Shown piece by piece: positions 1 to 11,300 of a DNA stretch of 64,000 nucleotides. Each line of letters begins with the position of its first letter. Positions within the stretch are counted from its first letter, which is position 1. The position numbers and the translations under genes are program-made. Source of the stretch: Casuarius casuarius (taxonomy: Eukaryota; Chordata; Aves; Casuariiformes; Casuariidae); the NCBI GenBank assembly GCA_003342895.1, contig PTFA01000032.1:5357596-5421595 (forward strand), read 5' to 3'. Below the pieces are notes generated by a model, which was given only the letters and a program-made list of their open reading frames with translations, made no database searches and was not told where the DNA came from.

Positions 1-1578
1 AAATTAGCGAGGAAAAGAAAAAAAAAAACAAACTAAAACACTCAGGTACTTTGGAGGATATTCACACAGCCTAAGTTAGGCTCTGGGTGCTCCCTGGAGC
101 GCCAGTGTCTCTCCACTGCCTGTAAGGGAAATCACACCCTTATCTGACACTCTCTGAATCAGACTGAAGTCAGGCATCTATCTAACCTGAACTGGATAAT
201 ATTAATAACCCTCCTCCTAGAGTGAGCAAATAAACTAGCTCAAACTATTTAAGTTACACATTTTTATCCACCATGTGGCTATTTTTTGCCTACTTTTCTT
301 TCTGCTTCTGCTAGATCTTTCAGCAATACCAACTGGTAATTAAGTTGCACAATAGCAAACATTTCTTGTCCTTAATTTAGAGGTTAAACTGCTGTTCAGA
401 TCAGTGTAGGTTAATATTTCTTTAGGTATTACCACAAAACCTTGAATATTTAAGATTTTTCTCTTGGCTAGGTTCCTGGTTAACAGAGTTTCTTCTGTGA
501 ATTCTTCAGAATTCTGAAATAGCAACTGATGGTAAATGGAGAAAATCCTGCACTCTGGCATACAGTCAGGCCCCTGTGTGTATAGGAGCAGACTGGAATA
601 CAAAATGGATCTCTAATGCCTCTGGGCTCAATGGTTGCTAGATACCTAACAATATATTCAACGCTATTGATATTTTCAAAGTAGCATAATTTCTGGCTCT
701 ATAACTAACATTTTATTCATCTGAATAATAAGAGATCACCCCTTCACTCTTCCAAATATGCTGGTCTTCAAATTTACACATCACAGAAATGTAAAGATCC
801 TGCACATTCAGAAAAATGGAACCGGTAGAAAAGGCAGCTATATTCTGAATTACAAATGCACATTGGGATTGGCAATGGTGGCTCTTTCAGCTGAAACGCT
901 ATCTTGTTAATAGCATAGCCCTCATTTTGGATGGATTGACTGGCAGGCTTTTTCTAACCAGTACAAAGTACGCAGCAAGCGTGCTTCTATTTTTGTTGCG
1001 GGTTCCTCACTTTTATCTTATCCTTTCAGGCATAGACCACTGTGCATCTCTTAAAGCAGATTAGCGTCACTACTGTGTATTTATGAGTCTCACTGATAAA
1101 CATTGAGTAAATCCAAAATGCAGTCTGTTTCTTTGCTGTTTTTAAGATGCCTCTAAATCTTCGAGGGGGGTTAAATAGTTCAAGTCTCCTGTTTTTTTCA
1201 GAGGAAACAAGGAAAAAAAGACAGCAAAGTGGCACTATGTAAGCGGAGTGAAACTCCTAGCGACACAGTTAAGAGCCGAGGGGACCTGACCCTCACCTAA
1301 CACTGATCTGGTCGCACTGCTTGGAAGAGCACCCTCCGTTGAGCGTGGCGCCGGCAAGGAGCCTCCCGCATCAAGCTGCCACGGAAATTAGGAAGTGAGA
1401 CAGAAACGCTCCGCCACAAGGACTTCTACTCAAAAGCAACATAACCCTGGTGGTGACAAGCAGCTGTCCTGCCACCCATTCTTTTCTTACCTCCCCCTCC
1501 CCCCGGAAAAAAAACAGAAACAAAATCTCAACGGCTGCCCCCGGCCGGGCCGGGTCCCGGCGCCGCCCCCGCCCTCAC
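1..1578 (-). other. TMEM241: TMEM241 intron 1 (3' part beyond window)
   Basis: No stretch here encodes the expected exon 2 of TMEM241 in any minus-strand frame, so this is taken as intron 1. It is ordinary AT-rich sequence that becomes GC-rich from about 1320 towards the exon 1 island. The short open frames at 340-603 and 1026-1235 look like chance. Confidence 0.6.
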
Positions 1579-1650
1579 CTTGTTGGTGAAGCAGGAGGCC
1601 AGGTAGAAGAGGCAGAAGGCGAGGCCGCCCGCCGGCCGCTTTAAATACAT
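1579..1650 (-). CDS. TMEM241: TMEM241 coding exon 1 (partial gene)
   Basis: Reading the minus strand from 1650, an ATG opens 24 codons ending in CFTNK, then a perfect donor (AAG|GTGAG) at 1578-1577. The peptide has a basic start (MYLKRP), a hydrophobic stretch (GLAFCLFYLASC) and the ending FTNK, which matches the N-terminus and first transmembrane helix of vertebrate TMEM241 (human ...GLTFCTCYLASYLTNK). TMEM241 is a multi-pass Golgi membrane protein of the nucleotide-sugar-transporter (SLC35-like) fold, reported to carry UDP-GlcNAc. Only exon 1 is in the window; later exons must lie to the left of base 1. Head-to-head placement with RIOK3 agrees with the human locus, though here the two start codons are 6.6 kb apart. 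Identification rests on a short peptide plus synteny, so it is good but not absolute. Confidence 0.85.
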
Positions 1651-1930
1651 CTGTCACCGCATGTCCCGCCGCGGGGGGGAGGGGGCCAACGGGGCAGCGC
1701 CGCGGCGCGGGGCTGGCGGCAGCGGCCGCCCGCGCCGGCCATGACAGCGACGCGTGGCGGCGCGGCGGGGCCAATGGGCACCGCGCACCGCCAGCAAGGC
1801 GCGGGCTCCTTAAAGCGGCGATGCAGCCCCTGCTTCCCCCGCGCAGCCCCCTGCGGGCCCATCGCGGCGCGCGGGCGGCCGTTGGGCTCCGTCCCGCCGG
1901 TCAGCGCCGGCCGGCAGCTAGGAAACTTCC
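1651..1930 (-). promoter_or_regulatory. TMEM241: CpG-island promoter of TMEM241
   Basis: Immediately upstream of the TMEM241 start codon the sequence is very rich in G+C and CpG and falls back to normal composition after about 1930. A CCAAT box (1771-1775 on the plus strand, so inverted relative to the gene) lies about 120 bases upstream of the ATG. There is no TATA box at a sensible distance, as is usual for a housekeeping island promoter. The start of transcription cannot be fixed by eye. Confidence 0.6.
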
Positions 1931-2586
1931 AAAGGGGCTTCGTGAAGGGGTTTTACAGCTTCTACACGTCTCAGGGAGGTTGGTACCGCTGTAGCCAAGA
2001 TAACTGGCACACTGGGAGGATGGAAGGGACTGTGACATAAAAAATAGCATCATATTGAGATTTTTATCAGCGCTTACTTGATATGTTCAGATTAACTCAT
2101 GCCTTCAGTAGGCACAAGAAATAGAGACACCCCAAATTCAGGGCCACACTAAAATTCAGTCCCTCCAAAACACACGTATACCTGTTGAGGTGTCTATACT
2201 GTATGACCCTGTTGCTTAGTGGCATTGTAATGTGCAGCAGAGTGATTAAAACAGAGATATTATTTAAATAAATGGTGTAGCTGTTATAACTATCTCTACG
2301 CTTCTAAGTTCGCATGGGAGATGACAAAGCGCTTTTGGCATCAGTTAAGAGCATCTGTCATAACATCTTAAAGTGCAGTTCAAATGAAGTGTTAACAATG
2401 CATCTAACGGATGGTCTTTTGCAGTTCACTACTTCAGAGGCTTGTAATACACAAAATAGACTTCAGTCACAAGCAGCAAAATTGTATTTCCTAGTACAAT
2501 TGACCATGTATTCCTAAACATGCACCTAATCTCAGCTATATATTGTCTTGAAACGCAGAAGTTATTTGGTTGTGTAAATTGAGTTT

Positions 2587-3714
2587 CTATTCAAAATTAC
2601 TTTTGTCTTGCAATTTCTTCCATGTATCATCCTCTATTTGACTTATATTGTTATTGGAGAGATCTAACAGTTCCAAATTAGCCATATTGTCAATAAATGC
2701 TCTTTGGAAGCTGCTCATGCCATTATGGCACCATCTTAATTGCATTCTGAAGACCTGAAAAAACAGTTAAAGTATAAGGACAAGCTTTGTCTGAATCAGA
2801 AATGCTATCTTACTATTATCTATGAATAGATCTCTGGGAAAATTACAAAAACAATATACAGATAAAGTGAGAACTTTCAGCGGCCCTAAACCTGAAGGGA
2901 AATCAGGAGGCAATTCTGCGAGTAAACTACTGGGTAGGTCAACCTTCTCTAACCTGCCAGCGAAGAGCAGAAGTAGAGGATTTTAGGGTCTTTTTTTCAA
3001 GTATGGGAAAGTGTTCTAGGTTGCATACACTGCATGTTGTATCTCTGTAAAATGATTATCATCAATCAGTAAATCATCACAATGCTTTATGCTGTCAAAT
3101 GTTATATAAATGGTTTCTTTTATTATGTGATAGCACTAGAATTTTAAAATTAGGAATGAGATCAAAACCTCCTTTTGATACAATATGGAGAGAGTTACCT
3201 GCCAGCATCAAGATATCAAGCTGAGAGAGCCCAGCAAACACAGGCTCTACTATCTGCAGCCTGTTATTAGAAAGGTCTGAATAGGTAAGTTTTTCTAAGG
3301 GGCTGAAAATATTGTTGTCCAGGTGACTCCGTCTAATTTCACCCAAGTCAAAACAAACAATTTTCTCTGCGTTCTTGATCTGGTCTGATGACAAGTCTGT
3401 GAAGCTGTTCGAAAAGAGATACAGATAGAGAATGCTCTTGCCACTCCCTACCAAAGAATTGTTCTGAAGGGAGAGCTGGCTTTAGCCTAAACCTGGATAT
3501 GTTAGATTGGACAGGTGGAGAAACAGCCCTGGCAGGAGGAGGCTGTCATTCAAGATCAGTGTTTCTGTTTCTTGGGCAATACCAGAAGGAACTTTATAAA
3601 CTGGCAATTGTTTACCTTTTAAACTGGTAGTTCGTTAGAGAAGAGGTGCAAAAACACTTCAGAAAACGGAAGGACATATCCAAAGAGCAGCGTAAATACC
3701 AAAGGAATCATCAT
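2587..3714 (-). pseudogene. Broken leucine-rich-repeat (TLR-like ectodomain) coding sequence
   Basis: On the minus strand an ATG at 3714-3712 opens a hydrophobic, signal-peptide-like segment (IPLVFTLLFGYVLPFS). In another frame, from about 3630 to 3095, comes LRR-type sequence: a cap-like YKVPSGIAQETETLILNDS, then repeats such as LTYSDLSNNRLQIV and LDILMLAGNSLHIV, interrupted by an in-frame TAA near 3484. More LRR pieces follow in other frames: KVDLPSSLLAELPPDF with GPLKVLTL near 2965-2855, and LELLDLSNNNISQIEDDTW near 2690-2610, ending at a stop at 2587. The order is colinear with one ancestral LRR protein, but at least one stop and several frame changes break it. The pattern resembles extracellular LRR receptors such as Toll-like receptors; the exact family is not recognised. 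Introns could explain some frame changes but not the in-frame stop at 3484. Confidence 0.6.
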
Positions 3715-3747
3715 GACTGCCAACAGTGGGAAAGAGGAGAGGAAAAT

Positions 3748-4119
3748 CTAACAATGTAAGCCTTTTCTTATGGATGTGGTTTTGCTTCTAATAAATATGA
3801 TCATGGCAGTTTTTCCATTACACATCAAAATGCCAATCATTTTCCACAACTGTTGAAATTTTTTTCCACAATCCAGAAGAACCTTTAGGGTTCTGTTGTT
3901 CATGAAGAGGAATAATGCACAGAGTAGTACAGATCTGTGTCTGCATTTTTCATGTAAATGATTGGGCTGCATCACACTAGTGACAGGATGACATGCAAAG
4001 TTGAGGCCAATTTCTTTGCTGGTGGTAGAACCTGGCACAGTTGCACTGAATGTAAACCACACCCAAAGTGGTGTAAGCATAAAAAACACAGACTCATACC
4101 AAAATAAAAGTGTCCACAT
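3748..4119 (-). other. Open minus-strand stretch with membrane-like segment, function unknown
   Basis: A 123-codon open frame begins with a strongly hydrophobic segment (WTLLFWYESVFFMLTPLWVWF), followed by a cysteine-containing region and another hydrophobic patch (SVLLCALFLFM). It lies about 30 bases upstream, on the same strand, of the broken LRR sequence. I do not recognise the family. An AT-rich region can yield such a frame by chance, so the call is weak. It is listed because it lines up in strand and order with the LRR remnant and another exon-like stretch at 5483-5633. Confidence 0.15.
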
Positions 4120-6889
4120 GACAAGTGGACACCAGAATATCTCGTTTTATATTCACTTGCTACTTCATATTAATGTAAGTTCCATTAGACAAGCCTTTTA
4201 TCATAAACTTTGATTCAGATATTTTACATACCTTGTACATGAGGAACACACATCTTTTTTGACACCTCTGGGTACTTGGAGAGGCAATACATAGATAGAA
4301 TTTGCCTCTGCTCCCAATTTCTGACAAGATATCAATTAATTTCAGTTAAAAACACCCTGTTAAATTTATCAGCCCACCTTTCTGCCTGTATTTAGCTATC
4401 AAGTTGAAGCTGAATGGAGATGCAATGTGGTTTTCTCTGAAAATATCTTCAAAATCATTTATGAAATGAAAAGCAAAACTTCTTTACGAAGAAAAAAAAG
4501 CCAAGCCTGTCAAAAGTGGAGTTGAATTTTGTATTCTTGTCCTGCTTTTCTTTTTTTAATATTAGAAATCCATGCATGTGGAACTTCTTCTTCCTGGAAA
4601 AGTTGTCATCTTTGGATGATTCTCTGCAGCCCTTGGATGACTAAAAATAAGTGAGACTATCATCAAGAGAAATTAATTTTAGTAATTAGGGGATGCTTAG
4701 TAAGACATTTTGTGCTTTAAAAAACCCTGCTTTTGTTGGTCTGTATTTAACTCAGGCATTTGACAAACACTAAGTGAAATATTTAAAACTCTTCCTCTAC
4801 TTTGCAAGGTAAGTTTCCTTTGCAGTTCTCTAAATCTCCAAGTCATTTTCCAGTAAAAGTAGGAGAAAATACTTCTTATTTCTATGGTAAAAAAGTAGTA
4901 CTTTGGAAGTGATTTTTAGAAAAGAAAAGTTAACAAATTTTGGGGGACTTTTTATGTAATAAAACAGCAAAAACAGAATAACAGCATTCCCTGATATCTT
5001 CAGTTACAGCTCACATTTGAGAAAACAAGAAAGAGAACAGCCATTTTGCTGACAAAAATAACATTCATAGCATGTCTTAGCAAAACTAAATTGCTCCCTT
5101 TGTATTTAATTTTAGCTGTACTATCTGAACACTTACGTTCAACAACAAGTTAAAAAAACAGTTTGTGGTAAAATATATTCAGCAAATGGTGGATACTCAA
5201 ACTGAGAAATTTCTGTGCGTTCTCTGCCTTCAGCAGCTTGAGAAATTTAATGAAAAGTGATTTCACAAACTGTAGGTTTTATTGCTTAACTAACACTGTT
5301 TGCAATACTTGTTTTGCAAGCCTCCCCGGAAAGAGGAAAAAAAAAAAAGTGAAACAAATAGAAACCAAATGTAGACAAAAACAAATAGAAACCAGATTTC
5401 ATAGCAGTTCTTATGCATGTCAATGACGCATAAACTATAAATATCCTAGGGAGGCAGAGAAACAGTGAAAGACATGCCCCACCTTGCCATGATTGCTGGG
5501 CATTCTTTTATTAGAGTGTAGGTAAGCTGCATTCTTGCCAGCTGATATATTCGCAAGGCGGTGTCTGTGCAGTTGTCATTTTGACTTTGCTCGGATAATT
5601 CAAGGTACAGGCTTCTCTCTGTACGTGTATATCCTGTTTTTTAGAGGACAAAACAAAGCAGCATAAACAGGGAATTGGTGAGCATAGCCTAAACTACGGA
5701 GAGAGAGGAGAACCTAACTGGTAGACCAGAGGCCAAATCCAGCCCACCATATAATTCTGTCTAACCTGCCGCCTTAGCCCTATAGACAAAGTCAGTGACC
5801 AAAGCTTAACAGCTGAACAGTCCCCACTGCACCAAGGCAAATTCAAGCTTTTTAGTCCATGAGACACAATCCTATATGATTCATAAGGAGGTGGCCCAAA
5901 ACAGACATCTGATTTCCACTGCTGAAAGGGGCGGCCCATCCTGGCCTAAGCAGGACACTTACATGCCACAGTAATGGATGCAATAGGAAAGGCAAGGTAG
6001 GTTACATAGCATTTCTCCTTTTCAGAGCATATGTTAAAGTGCTTTGAATATCTGTAAAAATGTCAAATGTGTCTTTTGCAGACAAAAGTATATACTTTGT
6101 ATTGTACTACAAATTTGACCTAGAAGGCTTTAACTGTATCAAAAAGAGTAAGAAAAGTTTACAGGTATCTACAAAGACTAATGTGAGCACGTGATCAAAA
6201 TACTTTTCACTTGTTATTTTAGTGAAATATCATTTTCGTACATAATGTTTTATTGATACTTCTCTTTGTTCTTCTTGCAGCATTTTCTGTTAAAAGTGGG
6301 AAGCTTGTTCTCAGCCAAAAGCAATGTATTTTCCTACAGCAAAATGCACAAAGACAGGTTTGAATTATTGTAAATCACTTGGATTAAGAATGAAGATAGA
6401 CATTTCTGCAAATGACTACTTTTAACTACATATTCAGCAATTGCCAAACAGCTTTGGAAATATTTTGAATAGTATAAAGGGAAGTTTCTGCTCCCTCTAG
6501 ATTTTTAACTCTATTTTTATTAGGAGATGTGAATGTGTGGCAAATAATTTTGTTTACATGTCATTTTATAGAACATTTCATCTTAATACAATTCATTTCT
6601 AAGCTTGATCCATTCATATAAGGGGTCGTGGGATCAAGGCCTCAATCATAGTATATATTCAGGCAGGACTTGCTTTGAATCCTATGTAAAATTGCAGAAC
6701 TGAAGAATATTAAAAAAGACTCATTTCTGAACATTAAAAACTGAATTAAAAGGCAAACGAATATTAAGTCATTTTTAATGTCTTTTTGATCAAAAAAATA
6801 CAAAAAAGTGTTTCTTAATCTGTGCTTGTACAGTTGTGCTAGAGTAATGATTTTCTCAGGACAGCAGGACATTGCTCTGACACTCAGCT
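4120..6889. other. Intergenic AT-rich sequence between TMEM241 and RIOK3
   Basis: Apart from the exon-like stretch at 5483-5633, this region holds no gene I can support. A further minus-strand stretch at about 4340-4232 ends in a good donor (ATGTACAAG|GTATGT) but is too short to judge. No transposon or RNA gene was recognised. Confidence 0.5.
5483..5633 (-). other. Exon-like open segment bounded by AG and GT
   Basis: On the minus strand an acceptor-like AACAG at 5634-5638 precedes 151 bases open in one frame, with peptide parts YTRTERSLYLELSEQ and ALRIYQLARMQLTYTLI, followed by a donor-like AAG|GTGGG at 5482. The peptide has balanced, helix-like composition unlike the surrounding AT-rich noise. 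No family is recognised. If real, it would be an upstream exon of the same minus-strand unit as the LRR remnant. Chance remains quite possible. Confidence 0.2.
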
Positions 6890-7545
6890 CATTTACGACA
6901 GTGGTAAATTTAGCCGAGGCAAATTGATGGGGGCATGGCAGCAGTCTTCAACCCCCAAAAGGCAGCTATAAAGAGAGGAGAAATAATCTGTCTTCTCCAG
7001 GGCCGTGGGCAGAGGGGGCACAAACCACACTGCAACCACAGGGCCAGACTGAGCCCCCCGGCTGCATCTGCAGGCACACGTGTCCGTGTCTGTTCGCTGC
7101 GTGTAGCGGGCAGGATCACAACTGCGCTCCCGGCCCTCTCCGGACCCGGCCAGCCCACCCTGTCGCCGGCACCGGGAGGGACGGTCGTCAAGGGCAAAGC
7201 AGGCCAACTTTGCCTGACCAAGCGGACTCTCCCACGCCCAAGCTGCTGACAGCGGTTTTGCGAAGTCTGCCCTGATGCACAGGCTGCACCCGATGTTTCA
7301 CAGGGCACGTACCCCGAGCACATCGGGGCCACCCAGGTGGCATTCAGACCCCTTACCGTTTCTCCTGCGCCTGCACCAACCCCCGTGTGAGGCTGGCTTT
7401 CTGGTTATTGACAGTGGTCAGAAAGACATGGTGGCCTCATATTTACAGATACCTCTGATACCAGGGGATGGGCTGGGCTCAGGGAGGTTCCTAGACGTTG
7501 CTTCCTCACTGCAGGGAAACCTGCTCCAACAGAGGTAAGACAGCA
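6890..7545. other. Unexplained GC-rich patch
   Basis: About 650 bases of G+C- and CpG-rich DNA sit in otherwise AT-rich intergenic sequence, 0.7-1.3 kb upstream of the RIOK3 island. On the plus strand there is a TATAAA at 6967-6972 near the left edge and a strong donor-like AGAG|GTAAGA near 7534 at the right edge. That is the arrangement expected of a non-coding first exon. Frames are open on both strands, as GC-rich DNA often gives, but none resembles a known protein. Alternatives are an enhancer, an alternative RIOK3 promoter or an old GC-rich insertion. Confidence 0.35.
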
Positions 7546-7990
7546 AGTGTATTGTAGCAAAACGCCAAAAAGTTGCCCCCATCCCTTTAACTGAGAATTT
7601 ATTTTCCTGGAAACAGTACGTTTTAATTACAGTACTATTTTGCAGATAAATGTTATATATAAAGTTGCAGTACAACAGGTGTAGGATCACCTACAAAGTA
7701 TTTACGTTCAAATTTTATTTATGGTAAGCTAAGGGATCAGGATCAAATGCGTTGGTTTTGCTTACGCTTATTTTTCTTCTTCTCTAGTTATTTCCTGAGA
7801 AAAGAGGAAACATTCCGAATTTCGGTTATCCCTCAGCGACCCTCCCTTGTGGCTTTGCCCTTCTAGGGATTTTTTGCTGTGGCTTCCTTACTCTGCGCTC
7901 TCCGCCTGCTCCGTAGGGCTGGGGTCAGGGCTCCGGGCTCGCCATCGCCCCTGCCCCCTCACGGCGGCCGTATCCAGCTCCCCCCGCCGC

Positions 7991-8016
7991 CGGTGCCGGT
8001 GCCGGTGCCGGTACCG
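7991..8016. repeat. Short GGTGCC-type hexamer tandem repeat
   Basis: About four copies of a CGGTGC hexamer, the last degenerate, lie just upstream of the RIOK3 CRE inside the CpG island. It is a small simple repeat with no evident coding role. Confidence 0.6.
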
Positions 8017-8039
8017 GGACTCTGGGAAAGAGCGTTTCC

Positions 8040-8245
8040 GGCCTCCACAGGGAGATGCTGCCTTGGCTCCTGCTGACGTCACCGGAAGGGCGGGCGGTGG
8101 CATCACGCTGTCGGCCAATGAGGAGCGCGGACGGCAGGTGACGGTAAGGGAGAACCGAGGAGAAGGCGGAAGGGTTTGTATTTCGAGCGACGCTTCCTTC
8201 TGGAGTGCCTCAGCCGCCGCCGCGCCCCCCCCCCCACATGTACAA
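8040..8245 (+). promoter_or_regulatory. RIOK3: RIOK3 promoter and 5' UTR with CRE, ETS, Sp1 and CCAAT sites
   Basis: A full palindromic cAMP-response element TGACGTCA lies at 8074-8081. It abuts an ETS-type CCGGAAG (8082-8088) and a GGGCGGG box (8088-8094), and a CCAAT box follows at 8115-8119. All lie within a CpG island 130-170 bases upstream of the RIOK3 start codon, with no TATA box nearby. This arrangement suggests a constitutive promoter with possible CREB/ATF input. The transcription start is not determined; the 11-base C run at 8225-8235 would lie in the 5' UTR just before the start codon. Confidence 0.65.
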
Positions 8246-8311
8246 ATGGACCCGGTGGGAGTCGCCACCGCCCCCCCTGAGGCAAGGCCGGGCCCTGCCT
8301 GGCAGAGCAAG
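8246..8311 (+). CDS. RIOK3: RIOK3 coding exon 1
   Basis: Residues 1-22, from ATG to ...AWQSK, phase 0, donor AAG|GTGAGC. The N-terminus is proline- and alanine-rich and more variable between vertebrates than the rest. Confidence 0.93.
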
Positions 8312-11300
8312 GTGAGCGCGGCGTGGGGGGGCGGCGGGCGGCCCCGGGCGCTGCGCGCCCCTACGTGCCGCTGCGCGCCCGGTCTGCGCGGGGTGGGGGA
8401 GGTGGGGAGCTGCTGCCGGCCCCTGATAAGTGAGTCACCGCTCGCCGAGCGCGGCCGGGAGCAGAGGGCGGCAGGTTATCAGCGCCACGAGTCAGAACTC
8501 GGCTGGGTTTCTCTTTCTCCGCAAGCCGGGGCTGTGGGGGTGTTGGTGCGTTTCGAAGGCGTATTTGCGGTGTTTGTCCTCTCGGGGCTCTGGAAACGGG
8601 GGAGGGAGCTTCTGTGTGAACTACTAGCGTGTTATTCCGAGAGCAGTTTTACAGGGACGATGTGTGAGCTAACTTTTGGTACTGTTTTATGTTCAGTACG
8701 TGGGCTTCCCCCCTGCCTTCAGAGGTACCGAAACCAACNAACTGGAATGTTTTTTTCTTTCTTCTTCTTCTTCTTGTTCTTTCTTTTTGCCGTTAATAAT
8801 TGACCATGGGCACCCTTTGAATCACTCTTTTCTCCACCGAGTTTATGAAGTCACTCCTTGAGTTTTTTTCTGTACTTTAGAAAATCGTGCTTCCTTAAGT
8901 GTTTGTAGAAAACAAAATCTTGTGTGATTGTATCAGCTTGCTTTAAAGCCGGTGATATCTAGTTATGGGGATTATTGGGGGTTGACTCTACATCCTCTTG
9001 CCAACTTGAGGAAAATGTTTTTTTACAGTGTCCCTGGGGAGCACCTAAACCTACATCAATATCATGTTCTCTTGCTGATGTAATGAGTGAACAGCTGGCA
9101 AAAGAGCTGCAGCTGGAAGAAGAAAATGCTGCTTTTCCTGAAGTGGTTGCGTAAGTTTAAATCTTGCATTAGTAATCTTGATGGTTGTCAAGTTAACATT
9201 ATCTCTTGTGGATTTTCTTGCCGTGTACTTCATGTTTAACAGTATGGTTAAATGTTAAACTTCTGTTAAAATCCTGTTAGAATTCTTCCTTATGGACTCT
9301 TAACTGTCATCATTCCTTTCCTGCTGCTTTCTTCAGGGTTTCGGGCACGTTAAGCAGATCCATAAACTATATTTTGGGAAATATTGTCAAAAATGTTTTT
9401 CTTTTTTTAGAGACTCTTGTTAATAGTGTGCTAGGTTATTTTGAAAACTGCCTGTTCTGTTGTTCATATATATTATTATTTGTATCCTCTCAGTATTTGG
9501 AAGCTCAAAACACAACCCAAGAGCTTACTACTAAATTCATACAAAGACTTCTCCCCATGATCTTTTCTGTGAAGCAGAGCAATACAACACTGAGTTCAGC
9601 TGTAAGCCTTCTTTTTCATGAATGGCATCTGTTTTAAGATGCCTGATGCTTCTTACAGAATGGTAAATAAAGGTATTGAGGTAACATTTCCACGGTAAAA
9701 GAATGGTAAAGAGAGAAATGGAGCTCTGTTACTCCTTAGAATTTTTTCTGTTTAGATCCACTAGTTTCTGTGCAACTCTGCGTTAGATTTTTTTGTATAA
9801 AGTAATGAAATGGTATATAGTGGTGTTTGTGTTTAGATTACTGTTTTTAGCTAAATTTTTGTTTTAATTCCTTTTTTTGTGTTACACAGTGTTGCTGAAG
9901 GACCATTTATTACAGGAGAAAATACTGACACGTCTAGTGACCTAATGCTAGCTCAGATGCTGCAGATGGAATTTGACAGGGAATATGATGCACAGCTTCG
10001 GCGTGAAGAGAAGAAGTTCAATGGAGATAGCAAAGGTACTCTTATTAAAGGTGATATCTTTGCTTTGGAGAAATTTTATGGCATTCTGTTTAAGTTGATA
10101 GAGCCGTGAGGAAGTAGTGAATCTCTGATAACCACAAACGTGCATGTTTGTTTTGTTTCTCAAGTCTCCATATCCTTTGAAAATTATCGGAAGGTGCATC
10201 CCTTTGACAGTGACAGTTCAGAGGATGAGGTTGATTGGCAAGATACCCGTCATGATCCTTATAAAGCAGGTATGTGGTAATTCTAAACAGCACAAAAATT
10301 TCCTGTTACATATTTAGACCGAAAAAAATGCCATACTTAGGTTTCCTGAATGTAAGGGAACTGGCTGTAAAGAAAACAGGTCATCTGATTGTGAGGTGCT
10401 GCACAGGAAGTTAGTCTGGTGACTTCAGATTTCTCTCTTGTATTCTGGCTTCAGTGATAATTCAGATTCAGATAATTATTATCATATATGAACTGTATTG
10501 TGGGGTACGTATATTTGTCATTACGTCTAGCTAGAGTATGTATTGGGCATCTGCACATCATATAGAATATTACATCTGTAATGTGCCAAAACTGTGTGTC
10601 TCACCCCAGAGAAGGCCCAGAAGTAGTCATGACATAGCAAAAGAAGTCAACACCTTTAGGCTAAGAGAAGATAACTGTGTTAAGATCACACAACTGAAGT
10701 AGTTTATTCTTTTTAATAAATAAAAACTATATAACTTTTGCTGGCATAATGGAACCTTTATGAACATTAGTTTTATTTACTTAAATGTAAACTTTGACTC
10801 AGTTTTTCACTACTGGCAGATAAACCTACTATTACCCCCAAAAAGGGCTTCATAGGAAAGGGAAAAGACATTACTACTAAGCATGATGAAGTGGTATGTG
10901 GAAGAAAGAACACTGCTCGCATGGAAAATGTAAGTGAAAACTTCAGAAAATTTATTCTGTGTGTTATGTATATAAAAATGTATTTTACAAAAATGCTTGG
11001 AATGCTGTAGTTCAACTAAAGAACTAGTGTTTGTGCTACTGTTTCTTATGTTGATTTTTTTAAATTTTTTTAACTTTTTTTTTTTTTACTTTTTTACATG
11101 AAAGCAATGTAAAAAAGCTAATGCTTGGATTAGTTATTCAAAGTAGGAATTTGGGTTGTGCATTTTCTATTGTTTAATATGTTGTTAGTTGTCAACTGTT
11201 AACTGTTGTTAAGTATGCTAATGAAAAGATTGAAGAACTTGCACAAAACTGTTTCGATAAAATAAATTTACCAGCAATTCTGGTTTTAGTTGAGCAAGTA

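Noticed and set aside
1395..2040. Overlapping GC-rich open frames on both strands around TMEM241 exon 1
   Set aside because: They are artefacts of the CpG island. Only the minus-strand frame at 1579-1650 matches a known protein and has a splice donor at the right place.
6960..7010. Possible CR1-like retrotransposon in the GC-rich patch
   Set aside because: A faint resemblance in a purine-rich stretch did not extend; the typical CR1 3' end was not found.
6893..7332. Minus-strand open frame of up to 140 codons in the GC-rich patch
   Set aside because: It is composed of low-information Arg/Pro/Cys/Gly-rich sequence with no domain, and a competing frame is open on the plus strand.
7847..8803. 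Long plus-strand open frame (over 300 codons) across the RIOK3 promoter and exon 1
   Set aside because: It is open only because the CpG island is GC-rich, starts without a clear ATG, runs into intron 1, and its non-RIOK3 parts resemble no protein. Only the part from 8246 to 8311 is coding.
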